DNA of 64,000 bases from Pandoraea sp. (GCF_004297875.1 NZ_SCSK01000029.1:1-64000), one strand, 5' to 3'. Shown: positions 1 to 10,981, counted from the stretch's first letter. Translations and numbers: made by a program. The notes: generated by a model from the letters alone, not told the origin.

Positions 1-64
1 TAGAGGCCTAGGACATCACCCTTTCACGGTGAGTACAGGGGTTCGAATCCCCTAGGGGACGCCA
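1..64 (+). tRNA. tRNA-Glu (TTC), 5' end cut off by the window
   Basis: The sequence matches positions 13-76 of a standard bacterial tRNA-Glu. The anticodon stem TCACC/GGTGA encloses a 7-base loop with anticodon TTC at 23-25. The T arm contains GGTTCGAATCC and the 3' acceptor strand ends GGGGAC-G-CCA, so CCA is encoded. About 12 bases of the 5' acceptor strand and D arm lie before the window. It is followed 91 bases later by tRNA-Asp, so both probably belong to one tRNA transcript. Confidence 0.95.
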
Positions 65-155
65 GGATTCGACGCCGGAGTCATTCGGTTGAGTTCTGAA
101 CGGTGCCGACGCGAGTTGGCCCAAACCCGCGAGACAAGCGGGCGCTGTTGAGTTT

Positions 156-232
156 GGAGCGGTAGTTCAGTTGGTTAGAATACCGGCCTGTCACGCCGGG
201 GGTCGCGGGTTCGAGCCCCGTCCGCTCCGCCA
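156..232 (+). tRNA. tRNA-Asp (GTC)
   Basis: A complete 77-base cloverleaf: acceptor strands GGAGCGG and CCGCTCC, D loop AGTTCAGTTGGTTAGAA, anticodon GTC at 190-192, T arm with GGTTCGAGCCC, and an encoded CCA. No promoter stands out in the 91 bases after tRNA-Glu, which supports co-transcription. A strong terminator hairpin follows about 40 bases downstream. Confidence 0.97.
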
Positions 233-273
233 AATGCTCGGTCTCATCGCAGTCGATGACATAAAGACCGCTT

Positions 274-304
274 AAAGCCCGCATCGTTGCGGGCTTTTTT
301 ATTT
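274..304 (+). terminator. Intrinsic terminator of the tRNA cluster
   Basis: A 10-bp stem AAAGCCCGCA / TGCGGGCTTT with a 4-base loop is followed by a run of T. It ends the tRNA transcript. The hairpin also lies just past the stop codon of the minus-strand MATE gene, whose 3' end overlaps the T run, so it may act in both directions. Confidence 0.85.
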
Positions 305-1684
305 GGCGTGACTTCGGGGCAGATGGTCTGCGCTGCAGGTGCCGATCCAATGCAGATATAACATCAGGCCCGCCGCAGCCAGGCCCAGGCTCAGGCTGTT
401 GGCAAACCAAAAACCCGATGCCCCCAGCAAATAGTGCGGTGTAATGCCGAACGTATCGAAACCCAGCGCATAACCTCCACCGAGCCCGACTCCCCACAAT
501 GCCACGGCGTAAATCACGGTCGGCACCACGGCAACCTTGTACGCGCGCAACACGAAGATCGTGCTTACCTGCATCGCGTCAAACACGTGGTAGAACGTGA
601 CGAACACGAACAGAGGCGCTGCCGCATGTGCGATCAAGGGATCCGGTGTGTACGCCGCAATCAAGTTCGCACGATTAATCCACACCAGCAGACTGATGCA
701 CATCGCCAGCCCGACCGCGAATGAGATGCCGTGGCGACCCAGCCGTCGCGCCGCGGCGAAGTCCCGCGCGCCGAGCGCCTGCGCCACCAGCGTCGCGGTG
801 GCGATGCCCAGCGACATCGGCAGCATGTACAGAACGGTTCCCAGATTCGCGGCGATCTGATGCCCTGCCAGCACGGTGGCGCCGAATCGCGCGATGAAGA
901 TCGCCATGAACGTGAACGCGGTGACCTCGATGAGATAGCCCAGTCCCATGGGAACGCCGAGCTTGAGCAACGACTTGATGCGAGGCCATTGCGGCCACGA
1001 AAATTGGTGATAGATGCCGAACTGACGCAACAGCGAATGACGCTGCATCAGAAATAGCCCAAGCAGGCACGACACCCAGTTGATGAGCGTGGTCGCCAGC
1101 GCGCACCCCGCGCTACCCAGCGCCGGCACGAGGGACACTCCCAGCCGACCGGTGCCATAGATGAAAATGAAATTCAGCGGGATTTTCAGTGCCAGGCCGA
1201 TCAACTGAATCATCATCACGATGCGCGGCCTGGCGATCGCGTTGCTCAGCGATGAATAGACGCGAAATGCCAGTGCGGCCGGTAGCCCCAGCGCGAGAAT
1301 CTGCAAGTAGGCTACCGTGCGACCTTCGAGCGCCGGTTTTGCGTCAGCGATGTGCAGCAGGGCATAGGGGTGCAGCAACAGCGCCATGCCTGGCACCGAC
1401 AGGCCGGCTGCGAGCCACAGGGCTTGCCGGACCTCCTCGCCGATTTCGGTATGGCGATGAGCGCCATACAGTTGCGCTGCGATAGGGGACAGCGCCACAA
1501 GCACGCCCATCATGCCGACATAGACGGTGATGTATATCGAGCCGCCCAGCGCCAGTGCGGCGAGGTCGGTTGCGGTGTAGCGCGCCACCATGCCCGTATC
1601 TATGACCCCGAAGGCGACTACCGCCAACTGGCCGATCAACACAGGCCATGCCAGACTGACGATCCGACGAATATCTCTCAACAT
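299..1684 (-). CDS. MATE family multidrug/Na+ efflux transporter (NorM-like)
   Basis: A 461-residue inner-membrane protein with about 12 hydrophobic segments. The first helix carries the MatE-type run GQLAVVAFGVIDTGMVARY, and the same kind of segment recurs in the second half (AGHQIAANLGTVLYMLP), the two-lobe layout of MATE exporters, which move cationic drugs out in exchange for Na+ or H+. The start is the ATG giving MLRDIRRIVSLAW; an upstream in-frame extension is Pro/Arg-rich and not membrane-like. It starts 17 bases after the glycosyltransferase gene on the same strand, so the two are probably one transcript. The substrate cannot be told from the sequence. Confidence 0.9.
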   Translation of the reverse strand: MLRDIRRIVSLAWPVLIGQLAVVAFGVIDTGMVARYTATDLAALALGGSIYITVYVGMMGVLVALSPIAAQLYGAHRHTEIGEEVRQALWLAAGLSVPGMALLLHPYALLHIADAKPALEGRTVAYLQILALGLPAALAFRVYSSLSNAIARPRIVMMIQLIGLALKIPLNFIFIYGTGRLGVSLVPALGSAGCALATTLINWVSCLLGLFLMQRHSLLRQFGIYHQFSWPQWPRIKSLLKLGVPMGLGYLIEVTAFTFMAIFIARFGATVLAGHQIAANLGTVLYMLPMSLGIATATLVAQALGARDFAAARRLGRHGISFAVGLAMCISLLVWINRANLIAAYTPDPLIAHAAAPLFVFVTFYHVFDAMQVSTIFVLRAYKVAVVPTVIYAVALWGVGLGGGYALGFDTFGITPHYLLGASGFWFANSLSLGLAAAGLMLYLHWIGTCSADHLPRSHAK

Positions 1685-1701
1685 TGGCGCCGTCTCGATC
1701 G

Positions 1702-3411
1702 TCAATGGTGAGGACGTTCCTGCAATTCGTAGAGGCGGAAACGCTCGTCGCGGTCCGCCGCGCGTCGGCCTTCCCACAGCAGGTGCCACTCGTAAGGGGC
1801 GAGTGCGCCAGGTTGGTCGTAATCCTGCGTATCCTGGCGCAGCAGAATATTGCAGTTGTCCTCGCCAAATCGCATATGACCAAAATACGCGAATGACGCC
1901 AGCTGTGCATCTCCGACTCGGGCGGTGCGGATGCAGTTATAGTTGGACGGCAGATGGGCAACGATTTGTGCCGCAACGTCACGGTACGTTCTGCCGTAGT
2001 TCACCAATGGCAGCCACAGCGTCATCAGCAGCACCCACATCAACGTGGTGCCGCCGCCCGAAAGCACCACGCTGCGCCACAGCACTTTGGGATTACGCGA
2101 AATGCGCCATACCACCAGTACGATCCAGGCGGCCGTGACGGCAAAAGCGCAGACAAGCGTGACCCAACTGAAAGTCGCCTGGAAGCCTGGTACCAGGCGG
2201 TGCAGATTTCTGGCGATCTGGCTGGGGAATCCCGTCAGGCCCGCGAGCCAGACGAGCCAGACGAAGCTGCCCAGAATCGTGAAGCTCAGGACGGCAAACC
2301 AATCGAAAGCGTTGATGGCGCCCCGTTTGAGGGTCGGCAAGCCGAACGCCGACAGTATTGCCAGCGAGGGCAACAGCAGAATGAAGAACCGGTTGCTCTG
2401 GTGAGCTTGCAGCAGCACCAATAGGGCCAGCGGGGCCAGTACCGCCAGCGGGGCAGCGATGTGCGGCGCGCGGTGAAGCCCGCGCCAGCTATGCAGCGAC
2501 CACAAGGCCAGCGGCCATGCTGGCCAGGCGAACAGCGCCAGATTCTTGACGGTATAAAACAGCGCATCGCTGTTCGGGCCGCCGAACGTGTCGAAACCAA
2601 CGTCCAACCACTCGCCGATCCAGAATTGGCCGCCAGGCGCCCATTTCATCGTGGCGAGCGGCCATGTGGCCGATAGCGCGATGCCGATCGGGGCGCCGGC
2701 CAGCAGCAGCGCAAGTCGGGGGAGCGGGCGGCACACCAGCAAGAGTATGGCGCTGGCCAGCAGGACGGCCAGCGAAAGTGCAAGCGACCCGGTCAGCGTC
2801 AATCCGCCCAGCGCAAAACCGAACCAGATTGCGCCCTGCCACGGCTTGTCGAGCGATCGAACAAGGCCGTAAAGCGTCATGGCGACAAACGTCAATTGCC
2901 CGACTTCGGCTGTCGTCTCGTGGCCGCGCTCGGCCAGGCCGAAGCACGCGAGCAGAATCAGCAGAGCGCCGTCGGCCAGCGTGCGGCCGTAATCGCGGGG
3001 CTCGGGTTCACCACCGAAAGCATATTTGAAGGGCTGAACCTCGGCGCGGCGACCGAGCAGATACGTGCTGTACCAGACGAAGGCGCACGTGGCGTAGAAG
3101 CAAAGGCCAGTGACAATGCGAGCAGCGTCCGGCGCGCTCATCCAGCGATGCATCAGGCGAATGACCAGGGCACCGAACCAGAAGATCAACGGACCACTGT
3201 CGAACACGGACTTACCGGCGATATTTGGCAGTAGCCAGTCGTGCCAATGACCCTGCGCCATGGTCCACATCACGCCGAAGCCTGCGGCATCCTCGTTTTT
3301 CCATGGATCGCGGCCGAACAAGCCCGCCAGCACATAGATGGCGCAAATCGCGAAAAGCAGGGAGCGAGGAAGCGCGCTGGTGGCCGAAGCAGTGAGACGG
3401 AAGCGTTTCAT
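1702..3411 (-). CDS. ArnT/PMT-like GT-C membrane glycosyltransferase
   Basis: A 569-residue polytopic membrane protein. After the first helix comes the loop DPWKNEDAAGFGVMW with an acidic pair (E40, D41), then SVFDSGPLIFWFG. This matches the first periplasmic loop of GT39/GT83 enzymes, where acidic residues act on a polyprenyl-phosphate sugar donor. Many further helices and a roughly 100-residue soluble C-terminal part follow. Known for the family: transfer of a sugar from undecaprenyl- or dolichyl-phosphate to lipid A, protein or a glycan. Donor and acceptor are not predictable here. It leads a probable two-gene unit with the MATE gene. No clear Shine-Dalgarno sequence precedes the ATG. Confidence 0.75.
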   Translation of the reverse strand: MKRFRLTASATSALPRSLLFAICAIYVLAGLFGRDPWKNEDAAGFGVMWTMAQGHWHDWLLPNIAGKSVFDSGPLIFWFGALVIRLMHRWMSAPDAARIVTGLCFYATCAFVWYSTYLLGRRAEVQPFKYAFGGEPEPRDYGRTLADGALLILLACFGLAERGHETTAEVGQLTFVAMTLYGLVRSLDKPWQGAIWFGFALGGLTLTGSLALSLAVLLASAILLLVCRPLPRLALLLAGAPIGIALSATWPLATMKWAPGGQFWIGEWLDVGFDTFGGPNSDALFYTVKNLALFAWPAWPLALWSLHSWRGLHRAPHIAAPLAVLAPLALLVLLQAHQSNRFFILLLPSLAILSAFGLPTLKRGAINAFDWFAVLSFTILGSFVWLVWLAGLTGFPSQIARNLHRLVPGFQATFSWVTLVCAFAVTAAWIVLVVWRISRNPKVLWRSVVLSGGGTTLMWVLLMTLWLPLVNYGRTYRDVAAQIVAHLPSNYNCIRTARVGDAQLASFAYFGHMRFGEDNCNILLRQDTQDYDQPGALAPYEWHLLWEGRRAADRDERFRLYELQERPHH

Positions 3412-3530
3412 CAGGTGATTGGACAGATGATGGCCGATTCGATTAGTCCGAGAGTATGACAGCTAATTTGATAACGCCGCGTATGCTGTAACGCCCCGTA
3501 ACGAACATGTGGCACGCGAGCCCGCGCCAT

Positions 3531-3555
3531 GAAAAAAGGCAGCCGAAGCTGCCTT
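3531..3555 (-). terminator. Intrinsic terminator after rpmE2
   Basis: A perfect 8-bp stem (AAGGCAGC / GCTGCCTT) with a CGAA tetraloop. Read on the minus strand it is followed by six T residues, and it lies 21 bases past the L31 stop codon. Confidence 0.85.
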
Positions 3556-3576
3556 GATGGCTTGGTGCCGATACGC

Positions 3577-3843
3577 TTACTTTGCAGCGGTTTTGCCGGT
3601 CCGGTTGCCAAATTTTTGGCGGAATTTTTCCACGCGCCCTGCGGTGTCCATGATCTTTTGCGTGCCGGTGTAAAACGGATGCGATTCGGACGACACTTCG
3701 ATCTTCACCAGCGGGTATTCCTTACCATCCTGCCACTTGATGGTTTCCTTGGTCTGAATGGTCGAGCGGGTCTTGAAGCTGAAGTCGTTCGACAGGTCGA
3801 CGAATACGACTTCGCGATAATTCGGATGAATGCCTTCTTTCAT
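3577..3843 (-). CDS. rpmE2: 50S ribosomal protein L31 type B
   Basis: An 88-residue basic protein starting [18 protein letters not shown] and ending [10 protein letters not shown], with the L31 core [12 protein letters not shown] and a C-terminal KFRQKFG. It has no cysteine, so it is the zinc-free (C-) paralogue of L31. Known: C- paralogues can replace zinc-binding L31, usually under zinc limitation. An upstream in-frame ATG would add 34 unrelated residues, so the conserved MKEGIHP start was chosen. It is monocistronic, with a candidate promoter upstream and a terminator downstream. No Zur-type operator was recognised, so zinc control is unproven. Confidence 0.95.
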   Translation of the reverse strand: MKEGIHPNYREVVFVDLSNDFSFKTRSTIQTKETIKWQDGKEYPLVKIEVSSESHPFYTGTQKIMDTAGRVEKFRQKFGNRTGKTAAK

Positions 3844-3915
3844 GATCAAGCCTTTGTCGGTAGGTAGCCAGCCCGCACACCTGTGCGAACCACTTGCCGA
3901 GTTGATAAAACGCGA

Positions 3916-3945
3916 ATTATGCCAGAAAAACAACAAGTTGCGCAA
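3916..3945 (-). promoter_or_regulatory. Candidate sigma70 promoter of rpmE2
   Basis: On the minus strand TTGCGC and CATAAT are separated by 18 bases. The -10 box lies about 70 bases upstream of the rpmE2 ATG in an AT-rich stretch. Confidence 0.45.
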
Positions 3946-3991
3946 AATTTTCGGTAACCCTGAAAATTAGCCCGCTGCGCCGCCACAAAAC

Positions 3992-5416
3992 CTACTGGCC
4001 GTCGGGCAGCACCTTCCCCGGATTAAGCAGGCCGTTGGGGTCCAGCGATGCCTTGAGCGCGCGCATCAGCCCGATTTCGACCGGACCTTTGTAGCGTTCG
4101 ATGGCATTACGCTTGAGGCGGCCCAGGCCATGTTCGGCGCTGATCGAGCCATGTTGGGCGAATACGGAATCGAACACGAGACGATTGATGGCAGCCTCGT
4201 GCTGCAAGAAATACTTGGGATCGCTTCCTTCCGGCGCCTGCACGTTGTAGTGCAAATTGCCGTCGCCCAGATGGCCAAAGGTCACCATGCGCGCCCCCGG
4301 GAATTCCCGCTGGATCAACGGGTCGGTCGCCTCGATAAAGCCGGCGATGCGCGACACCGGCACGGCGATGTCGTGCTTGATGTTCAAGCCTTCCTGGGCC
4401 TGGGCCAGCGGAATGCTCTCGCGCAAATGCCAGAGGGCATGTGATTGCTGCATGCTTTGCGCCACCAGGGCATCGTCCACGGCGCCCCGTTCGAGGCCTG
4501 CCTCGAGTATTGATTCGAGCAGGCCGCGCGCATGCGCTTCGCTCTCGTTATCGGACAACTCGAGCAGGACCATGTACGCGTGCGTGGTGTCGAACGGATA
4601 GCGCAATGCCGGGAAATGGGTTTGCACCAATCGCAGACAGAAATCCGACATCAGTTCGAAACCGGTGAGCAGCGGACCGGCCTGCTCCTGTGCGATGCCC
4701 AGCAAGGTCACGGCGGCGCGCGGTGTGCTCACGGCCGCCAAGGCGGTGACACGAGCGCGAGGCTGCGGGAACAGCTTGACGGTCGCAGCGGTAATAATGC
4801 CGAGCGTGCCCTCCGAGCCGATGAAAATGTCGCGCAAATCATAGCCGGTGTTGTCTTTGCGCAGCCCGCGCAGGCCGTCCCAGACTTCTCCCTGTGCGGT
4901 CACGACCTCCAGCCCCAGGCACAATTCCCGGGCGTTGCCGTAGCGCAGCACCGCCGTGCCACCGGCGTTGGTCGCCAGATTGCCGCCCAGCGTACAACTG
5001 CCCTCGGCGGCAAGGCTCAGGGGAAAGAGCCGGCCTGCCTCCTGGGCCGCGTCCTGAACGTTTTGCAAAATGCAGCCAGCCTCGGCGGTCAGTGTGTGGT
5101 TGTCGACGTCGATATCGCGAATGCGGTCCAGTCGGCGCAGGCTCAGGACGATCTGGCGGCCCTGCTCGCACGGGGTCGCTCCGCCAACCAGGCCGGTATT
5201 GCCGCCCTGTGGCACGATCGCGATGCGGTGGCGATTGCAGGCGCGCACCACTACCGCGGTCTGCGCGGCATCGATCGGACGAACCACGGCGAGGGCCTGG
5301 CCGGTGTAGCGTCGCCGCCAATCGGTCAAATATGGCGCCATATCGATGTCTTGGCGAAGCAGATGCGAATCGCCGACGATCGCTGCGCACTCCGATAAAA
5401 ATTCAGCATCGTTCAT
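3992..5416 (-). CDS. FAD-binding 2-hydroxyacid dehydrogenase (GlcD / D-2-hydroxyglutarate dehydrogenase type)
   Basis: A 474-residue flavoprotein. The N-terminal FAD_binding_4 domain carries PQGGNTGLVGGATP, then NLATNAGGTAVLRYGN and GSEGTLGIITAATVKLFP. The C-terminal FAD-oxidase domain carries GHLGDGNLHYNV and SAEHGLGRLKR, with the histidines that bind metal and substrate in this family. Known: oxidation of D-2-hydroxy acids (D-lactate, glycolate, D-2-hydroxyglutarate). No glcE or glcF neighbour is seen, so the stand-alone D2HGDH/D-lactate type is more likely than glycolate oxidase. Two ATGs stand side by side; the second is best spaced from GGAG. It starts 13 bases after the DUF2069 gene on the same strand. 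Confidence 0.88.
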   Translation of the reverse strand: MNDAEFLSECAAIVGDSHLLRQDIDMAPYLTDWRRRYTGQALAVVRPIDAAQTAVVVRACNRHRIAIVPQGGNTGLVGGATPCEQGRQIVLSLRRLDRIRDIDVDNHTLTAEAGCILQNVQDAAQEAGRLFPLSLAAEGSCTLGGNLATNAGGTAVLRYGNARELCLGLEVVTAQGEVWDGLRGLRKDNTGYDLRDIFIGSEGTLGIITAATVKLFPQPRARVTALAAVSTPRAAVTLLGIAQEQAGPLLTGFELMSDFCLRLVQTHFPALRYPFDTTHAYMVLLELSDNESEAHARGLLESILEAGLERGAVDDALVAQSMQQSHALWHLRESIPLAQAQEGLNIKHDIAVPVSRIAGFIEATDPLIQREFPGARMVTFGHLGDGNLHYNVQAPEGSDPKYFLQHEAAINRLVFDSVFAQHGSISAEHGLGRLKRNAIERYKGPVEIGLMRALKASLDPNGLLNPGKVLPDGQ

Positions 5417-5429
5417 CATGCGCTCCAGG

Positions 5430-5807
5430 TCAGTCGCGCGGGAGGTTCGTTCGAGCCTTGGCACGCGCGGCCTGCTTGAACGGACGCACATACAATATCG
5501 CGCACAGATAGAAAGCGAAGCTCAGTGCGCTCTCGATCCAGCCGAGCGTGGCCGACGTCGTCGCCGTGTCGCTCATGCCGCGTACCACGCCCTCGGCCAG
5601 GTAGAGCAGCATCAGCATGCTGGACCACTGTAGAGTGTAGACGTCGCGCTTGAGTACGCCGCGCAACGGCAGCAACAGCGGCAGGGCTTTGAGTGCCAGC
5701 CAAGAGCCGCCAGGGCGTAGTGGCGCCAGCCATAGCTCCCAGGCCAGGCAAAGCCCGATCAGTCCCAGGAGGCTGACGGTGGTGCCGGCGTAACAGATGC
5801 GTCGCAT
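5430..5807 (-). CDS. DUF2069 inner-membrane protein
   Basis: A 125-residue protein with about four hydrophobic segments and the conserved family stretches LWLAPLRPGGSWLALKALP and RDVYTLQWSSMLMLLYLAEG. Its function is unknown. It lies three bases downstream of wrbA and 13 bases upstream of the FAD dehydrogenase gene, so the three minus-strand genes form a tight unit wrbA-DUF2069-dehydrogenase. The linkage to wrbA is what I recall for this family in proteobacteria; nothing in the sequence gives an activity. Confidence 0.85.
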   Translation of the reverse strand: MRRICYAGTTVSLLGLIGLCLAWELWLAPLRPGGSWLALKALPLLLPLRGVLKRDVYTLQWSSMLMLLYLAEGVVRGMSDTATTSATLGWIESALSFAFYLCAILYVRPFKQAARAKARTNLPRD

Positions 5808-5810
5808 GCG

Positions 5811-7724
<1,914 letters not shown>

Positions 7725-7731
7725 GGCGGCG

Positions 7732-8049
7732 CTACAGCCGGATGCGGCCGAGACAAATGTCGCGAAACATAGCCCAGTCGCCGATCAGGCTATACCATGG
7801 GTGGCGAAATGTTGCGGGGCGATTTTTCTCGAAAAAGAAGTGTCCGACCCAGGCAAATGCGTAACCGCAGACTGGCACGCCCAACAGCCACCACGGATCT
7901 GCCGTAACAGCGAAAGCCGCCAGCAGCGCCAGCGCGCCAAGAGACCCGGCAAAGTGCAGGCGGCGGCAGGTGCGGTTACGGTGCTCGCTCAGGTAGTAAG
8001 GATAAAACTCGGCGAACGTGCGAAAGTGATCAGTACGAACATCGCTCAT
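7732..8049 (-). CDS. Mpo1-like (DUF962) membrane protein
   Basis: A 105-residue protein matching the DUF962/Mpo1 family: N-terminal FAEFYPYYLSEHRNRTCRR, two hydrophobic helices, then WVGHFFFEKNRPATFRHPWYSL. The conserved histidines (HRNRTCRRLH, GHFFFEKNRPATFRH) match the iron ligands of yeast Mpo1, a dioxygenase in fatty-acid alpha-oxidation. Whether the bacterial protein has that activity is unknown. It lies 75 bases downstream of the alpha/beta hydrolase gene, in the metY direction. Confidence 0.85.
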   Translation of the reverse strand: MSDVRTDHFRTFAEFYPYYLSEHRNRTCRRLHFAGSLGALALLAAFAVTADPWWLLGVPVCGYAFAWVGHFFFEKNRPATFRHPWYSLIGDWAMFRDICLGRIRL

Positions 8050-8124
8050 GCCAGACTCCGGTGGGGCCTCTTCACTGGTTCATTGTTGTTCCGTTCGCGC
8101 GCGGTGGCAAGGGCGGGCAGAGCG

Positions 8125-8940
8125 TCACCGTCGCGCGAACCCGTACAGCGCGTCAAGGGTTGCATCGGGCTGTTCCCCCATCATCGCGTGACCGGCGTCC
8201 AGCAGCACGGTGTCGACTGTCACACCGTGTGCAGTCATGGTGTCGATCAGGGCCTGGGCCGCCCTGGGGGGCGTCATGACGTCACGACGCCCAAGGACGA
8301 ACAGGGCCGCACAGCGGATTTGCGCGGCCGCGGCAAGACCGTTCTGATAGCTGTTGCACGCCGAGAAGTCGATCAGAAATACTTGCGCGGCGTTACTGTG
8401 CGACACGCGTTCCATCAGGCGTTGATTCCCCCCGTGCATCCAGAACCCGGGCGCTGGAAACGACGGCTTGTTGGCGATACTCGCGTGCGACCAGGTATTG
8501 ACCATGTCGATGGCTTCGGCTTCGCGATGTGCGGCCGCATCGAGCAGCGCGTCCGATACTTTCATCGGGTAGGCGGTTCCGACCAGTGCGATTTTTTCGA
8601 CGCGTTCCGGGTAACGGGCGGCGGCCTCCAGGGCGATCAGCGACCCCATGCTGTGCCCGATGAGAAGCGCGCGGGCCACGCCGGCGGCGTCGAGCAACTG
8701 GACAGTCCAATCGGCCAGCGCTTCGATGCTGGTCAACGGAGCGCCGGAGCTGCGATGGTGACCGGGTAGATCAACGGCCAGCACATTGAAGCCATGATGC
8801 GCAAAGTAACGCGTCTGCAGAATCCAGACGCTGTGGTCGTGCTCCGCGCCGTGCAGAAATACAGCGGTGGGCAGCGCAGGGTCGAACGGTTTGCCGCCCG
8901 TATAGGCGTAGGCGGTTTGTCCGGCGATGTTCAGGATCAT
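8125..8940 (-). CDS. Alpha/beta hydrolase
   Basis: A 271-residue hydrolase with oxyanion-loop motif FLHGAEHDHSVW, nucleophile elbow GHSMGS, a late acid region (LGRRDVMTPP) and the catalytic histidine in LDAGHAMMGE. This is a complete Ser-Asp-His triad. The substrate is unknown. The start codon lies only 12 bases after the metY stop, so it is probably co-transcribed with metY, which suggests but does not show a link to sulfur-amino-acid or ester metabolism. Confidence 0.88.
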   Translation of the reverse strand: MILNIAGQTAYAYTGGKPFDPALPTAVFLHGAEHDHSVWILQTRYFAHHGFNVLAVDLPGHHRSSGAPLTSIEALADWTVQLLDAAGVARALLIGHSMGSLIALEAAARYPERVEKIALVGTAYPMKVSDALLDAAAHREAEAIDMVNTWSHASIANKPSFPAPGFWMHGGNQRLMERVSHSNAAQVFLIDFSACNSYQNGLAAAAQIRCAALFVLGRRDVMTPPRAAQALIDTMTAHGVTVDTVLLDAGHAMMGEQPDATLDALYGFARR

Positions 8941-8952
8941 GGGATCGGTCTC

Positions 8953-10239
8953 TCAGGATTTTTGGGCGGCCTTGAGCCCGCGTTTCAGGTCGGCGATCAG
9001 ATCATCCGGATCTTCGAGGCCGATCGACAGGCGCACTGTGCCTTCGCTGATTCCCGCGGCCGCCAGCGCGGCGGCGTCCATTCGGAAATGCGTGGTCGAG
9101 GCTGGATGAATGACCAGCGAACGCGCGTCTCCAACGTTGGCCAAATGCGAAAACAGTTGCAAACTCTCGATGAAACGCCGGCCGGCGGTGCGATCGCCCC
9201 GTAGATTGAAGCTGAAGACCGCGCCGGCACCCTTGGGCAGTAACCGCTTGGCCAGCGTGTAATCGGGGTGGCTAGCCAGTTCCGGGTATGCGACGGACTC
9301 GACGGCCGGGTGGGCGACCAGGAACTCGACGACGCGACGGGTGTTCTCGACATGCCTGGCCATGCGCAGCGGCAGCGTCTCGACGCCCTGCAGCAACTGC
9401 CAGGCCGCCTGCGGGTGCATGCAGGCGCCGAAATCGCGCAGTCCCTCCCGGCGGGCGCGCAACAAAAACGGGGCGACGGTGCTCTCCTCGGCAAATACCA
9501 TGCCGTGAAAGCCGTCGTAGGGTTCCGTGAATTCGGGGTATTTGCCGGAGCGCTCGAAATCGAATGTCCCGCCGTCGACCAGCACGCCGCCAATCGTGGT
9601 GCCGTGTCCGCCGAGGAATTTGGTGGCGGAATGGTAGACCAGATCGGCGCCGTGCTCGAAGGGACGCTGCAGATAGGGCGTGGTGAAAGTCGCATCGACC
9701 AGCAGTGGCACGCCGTGATCGTGCGCGATGGCGGAAATCTGCGGAATATCCAGTACGTCGAGACCGGGATTGCCCAGCGTCTCGCCGAACAGCAGGCGTG
9801 TGTTGGGGCGCAGCGCGGCGCGCCAGCCCGCCAGGTCGCCCGGGCGCACGAAGGTGGTTTCGATGCCAAAGCGCCGCAGTGTGTAATGCAACAAATTGTG
9901 CGAACCGCCATACAGGGCGCTTGATGCGACGATATGGGCGCCAGCCCCCATCAAAGTGGCGATGGCCAGGTGCAGGGCGGCCTGGCCGCTGGCAGTGGCG
10001 ATCGCACCCACGCCATTCTCCAGCGCGGCGATACGCTCCTCGAAGACGGCGGTGGTGGGATTCGAGATGCGGGAGTAAACATGCCCCGCGCGTTCCATAT
10101 TGAAGAGCGCGGCGGCATGATCGCTATCGCGAAACACGAACGATGTGCTCAGGTAGAGTGGCGTGGCGCGTGCGCCGGTCGCAGGATCCGGGGCCGCCCC
10201 GGCGTGCAGGGCCAGCGTGTCGAACTGATTGGCAGGCAT
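8953..10239 (-). CDS. metY: O-acetylhomoserine sulfhydrylase / aminocarboxypropyltransferase
   Basis: A 428-residue Cys/Met-metabolism PLP enzyme. It begins with the family block FDTLALHAGAAPDPATGARA, has YSRISNPTT and ASGQAALHLA for PLP-phosphate binding, and the Schiff-base lysine (K207) in SATKFLGGHGT. Known: conversion of O-acetylhomoserine with sulfide to homocysteine, or with methanethiol to methionine. The sequence is closer to MetY than to MetB/MetC because of the long C-terminal domain with FNLRGDRTAGRRFIESL. A second ATG 45 bases upstream would add 15 residues; I chose the nearer start. No SAM riboswitch was recognised upstream. Confidence 0.9.
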   Translation of the reverse strand: MPANQFDTLALHAGAAPDPATGARATPLYLSTSFVFRDSDHAAALFNMERAGHVYSRISNPTTAVFEERIAALENGVGAIATASGQAALHLAIATLMGAGAHIVASSALYGGSHNLLHYTLRRFGIETTFVRPGDLAGWRAALRPNTRLLFGETLGNPGLDVLDIPQISAIAHDHGVPLLVDATFTTPYLQRPFEHGADLVYHSATKFLGGHGTTIGGVLVDGGTFDFERSGKYPEFTEPYDGFHGMVFAEESTVAPFLLRARREGLRDFGACMHPQAAWQLLQGVETLPLRMARHVENTRRVVEFLVAHPAVESVAYPELASHPDYTLAKRLLPKGAGAVFSFNLRGDRTAGRRFIESLQLFSHLANVGDARSLVIHPASTTHFRMDAAALAAAGISEGTVRLSIGLEDPDDLIADLKRGLKAAQKS

Positions 10240-10426
10240 GGTCGGAAGCGGTTGGACGGCCGCTTTAGTCAAAGTAGAATGCATCCTAACATTGACATTC
10301 AGCCGCGGCGACAGGGCAGTTTCGCCTTTATTTTTCGAGGCGTTTCGGCTAGCATCGAAATATGGCTTCGACGCTGTCGCTCAAAACACAAGCGGCGGCG
10401 CTGCCACCCCAAAAGAGGAGCGAATC

Positions 10427-10879
10427 ATGCGTGTGAGTGACATCCTGAAAGTGAAGGGCAACACCCTGTTCACTGTGACGCCGGATACGCTGCTGAACGA
10501 AGCCGTGATCACGATGGCTCAGAACGATATCGGTTCGCTGGTCGTGATGGAGTCCGGCAATCTGGTCGGCATGCTGACGTTCCGGGAAATCATCGAGACG
10601 ATCAGCGCCAACGGCGGTTCGGTCGGCAGCACGACGATCCGGAAGGTGATGGACGATCATCCGCTGATCTGCACGCTCGAAACCGACGTCAACGAAGTAC
10701 GCCGCATGATGCTTGAGCGCCACGCGCGTTATCTGCCCGTGATGGACAGCAACATGCTCATGGGCGTGATCTCATTCTACGACGTCGCCAAGGCGGTCGT
10801 GGAAGAGCAGTCGTTCGAGAACAAAATGCTCAAGGCCTACATTCGAGATTGGCCGGAAGAGGAGCAGAACGCCGGGTGA
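10427..10879 (+). CDS. Protein of two CBS domains
   Basis: A 150-residue soluble protein made of a CBS pair: first repeat MRVSDILKVKGNTLFTVTP...GSLVVMESGNLVGMLTFREI, second repeat TIRKVMDDHPLICTLETDV...YLPVMDSNMLMGVISFYDV. Known: CBS pairs bind adenosine nucleotides such as AMP, ATP or SAM and act as energy sensors. There is no effector domain, so it may act on a partner. AGGAG lies six bases before the ATG. It is divergent from metY and ends at a strong terminator, so it is probably a single-gene transcript. Confidence 0.9.
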   Translation: MRVSDILKVKGNTLFTVTPDTLLNEAVITMAQNDIGSLVVMESGNLVGMLTFREIIETISANGGSVGSTTIRKVMDDHPLICTLETDVNEVRRMMLERHARYLPVMDSNMLMGVISFYDVAKAVVEEQSFENKMLKAYIRDWPEEEQNAG

Positions 10880-10897
10880 GCCGATCTCCCGTCGACG

Positions 10898-10925
10898 AAA
10901 GCGCGCCTGTGAAGCGCGCTTTTTT
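10898..10925 (+). terminator. Intrinsic terminator after the CBS gene
   Basis: A 9-bp stem AAAGCGCGC / GCGCGCTTT with a 7-base loop, followed by T residues. Confidence 0.85.
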
Positions 10926-10981
10926 ATGCGCCGTCGCTTCCCCCCCCGATGCGCCGATGACATCTCTCTGCAAGGATACGC

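Noticed and set aside
81-497. An open frame on the minus strand across the tRNA region.
   Set aside because: It overlaps tRNA-Asp and the terminator; no plausible product.
10240-10426. A SAM-type riboswitch upstream of metY.
   Set aside because: No conserved riboswitch core or terminator pair could be recognised in the 187 bases.
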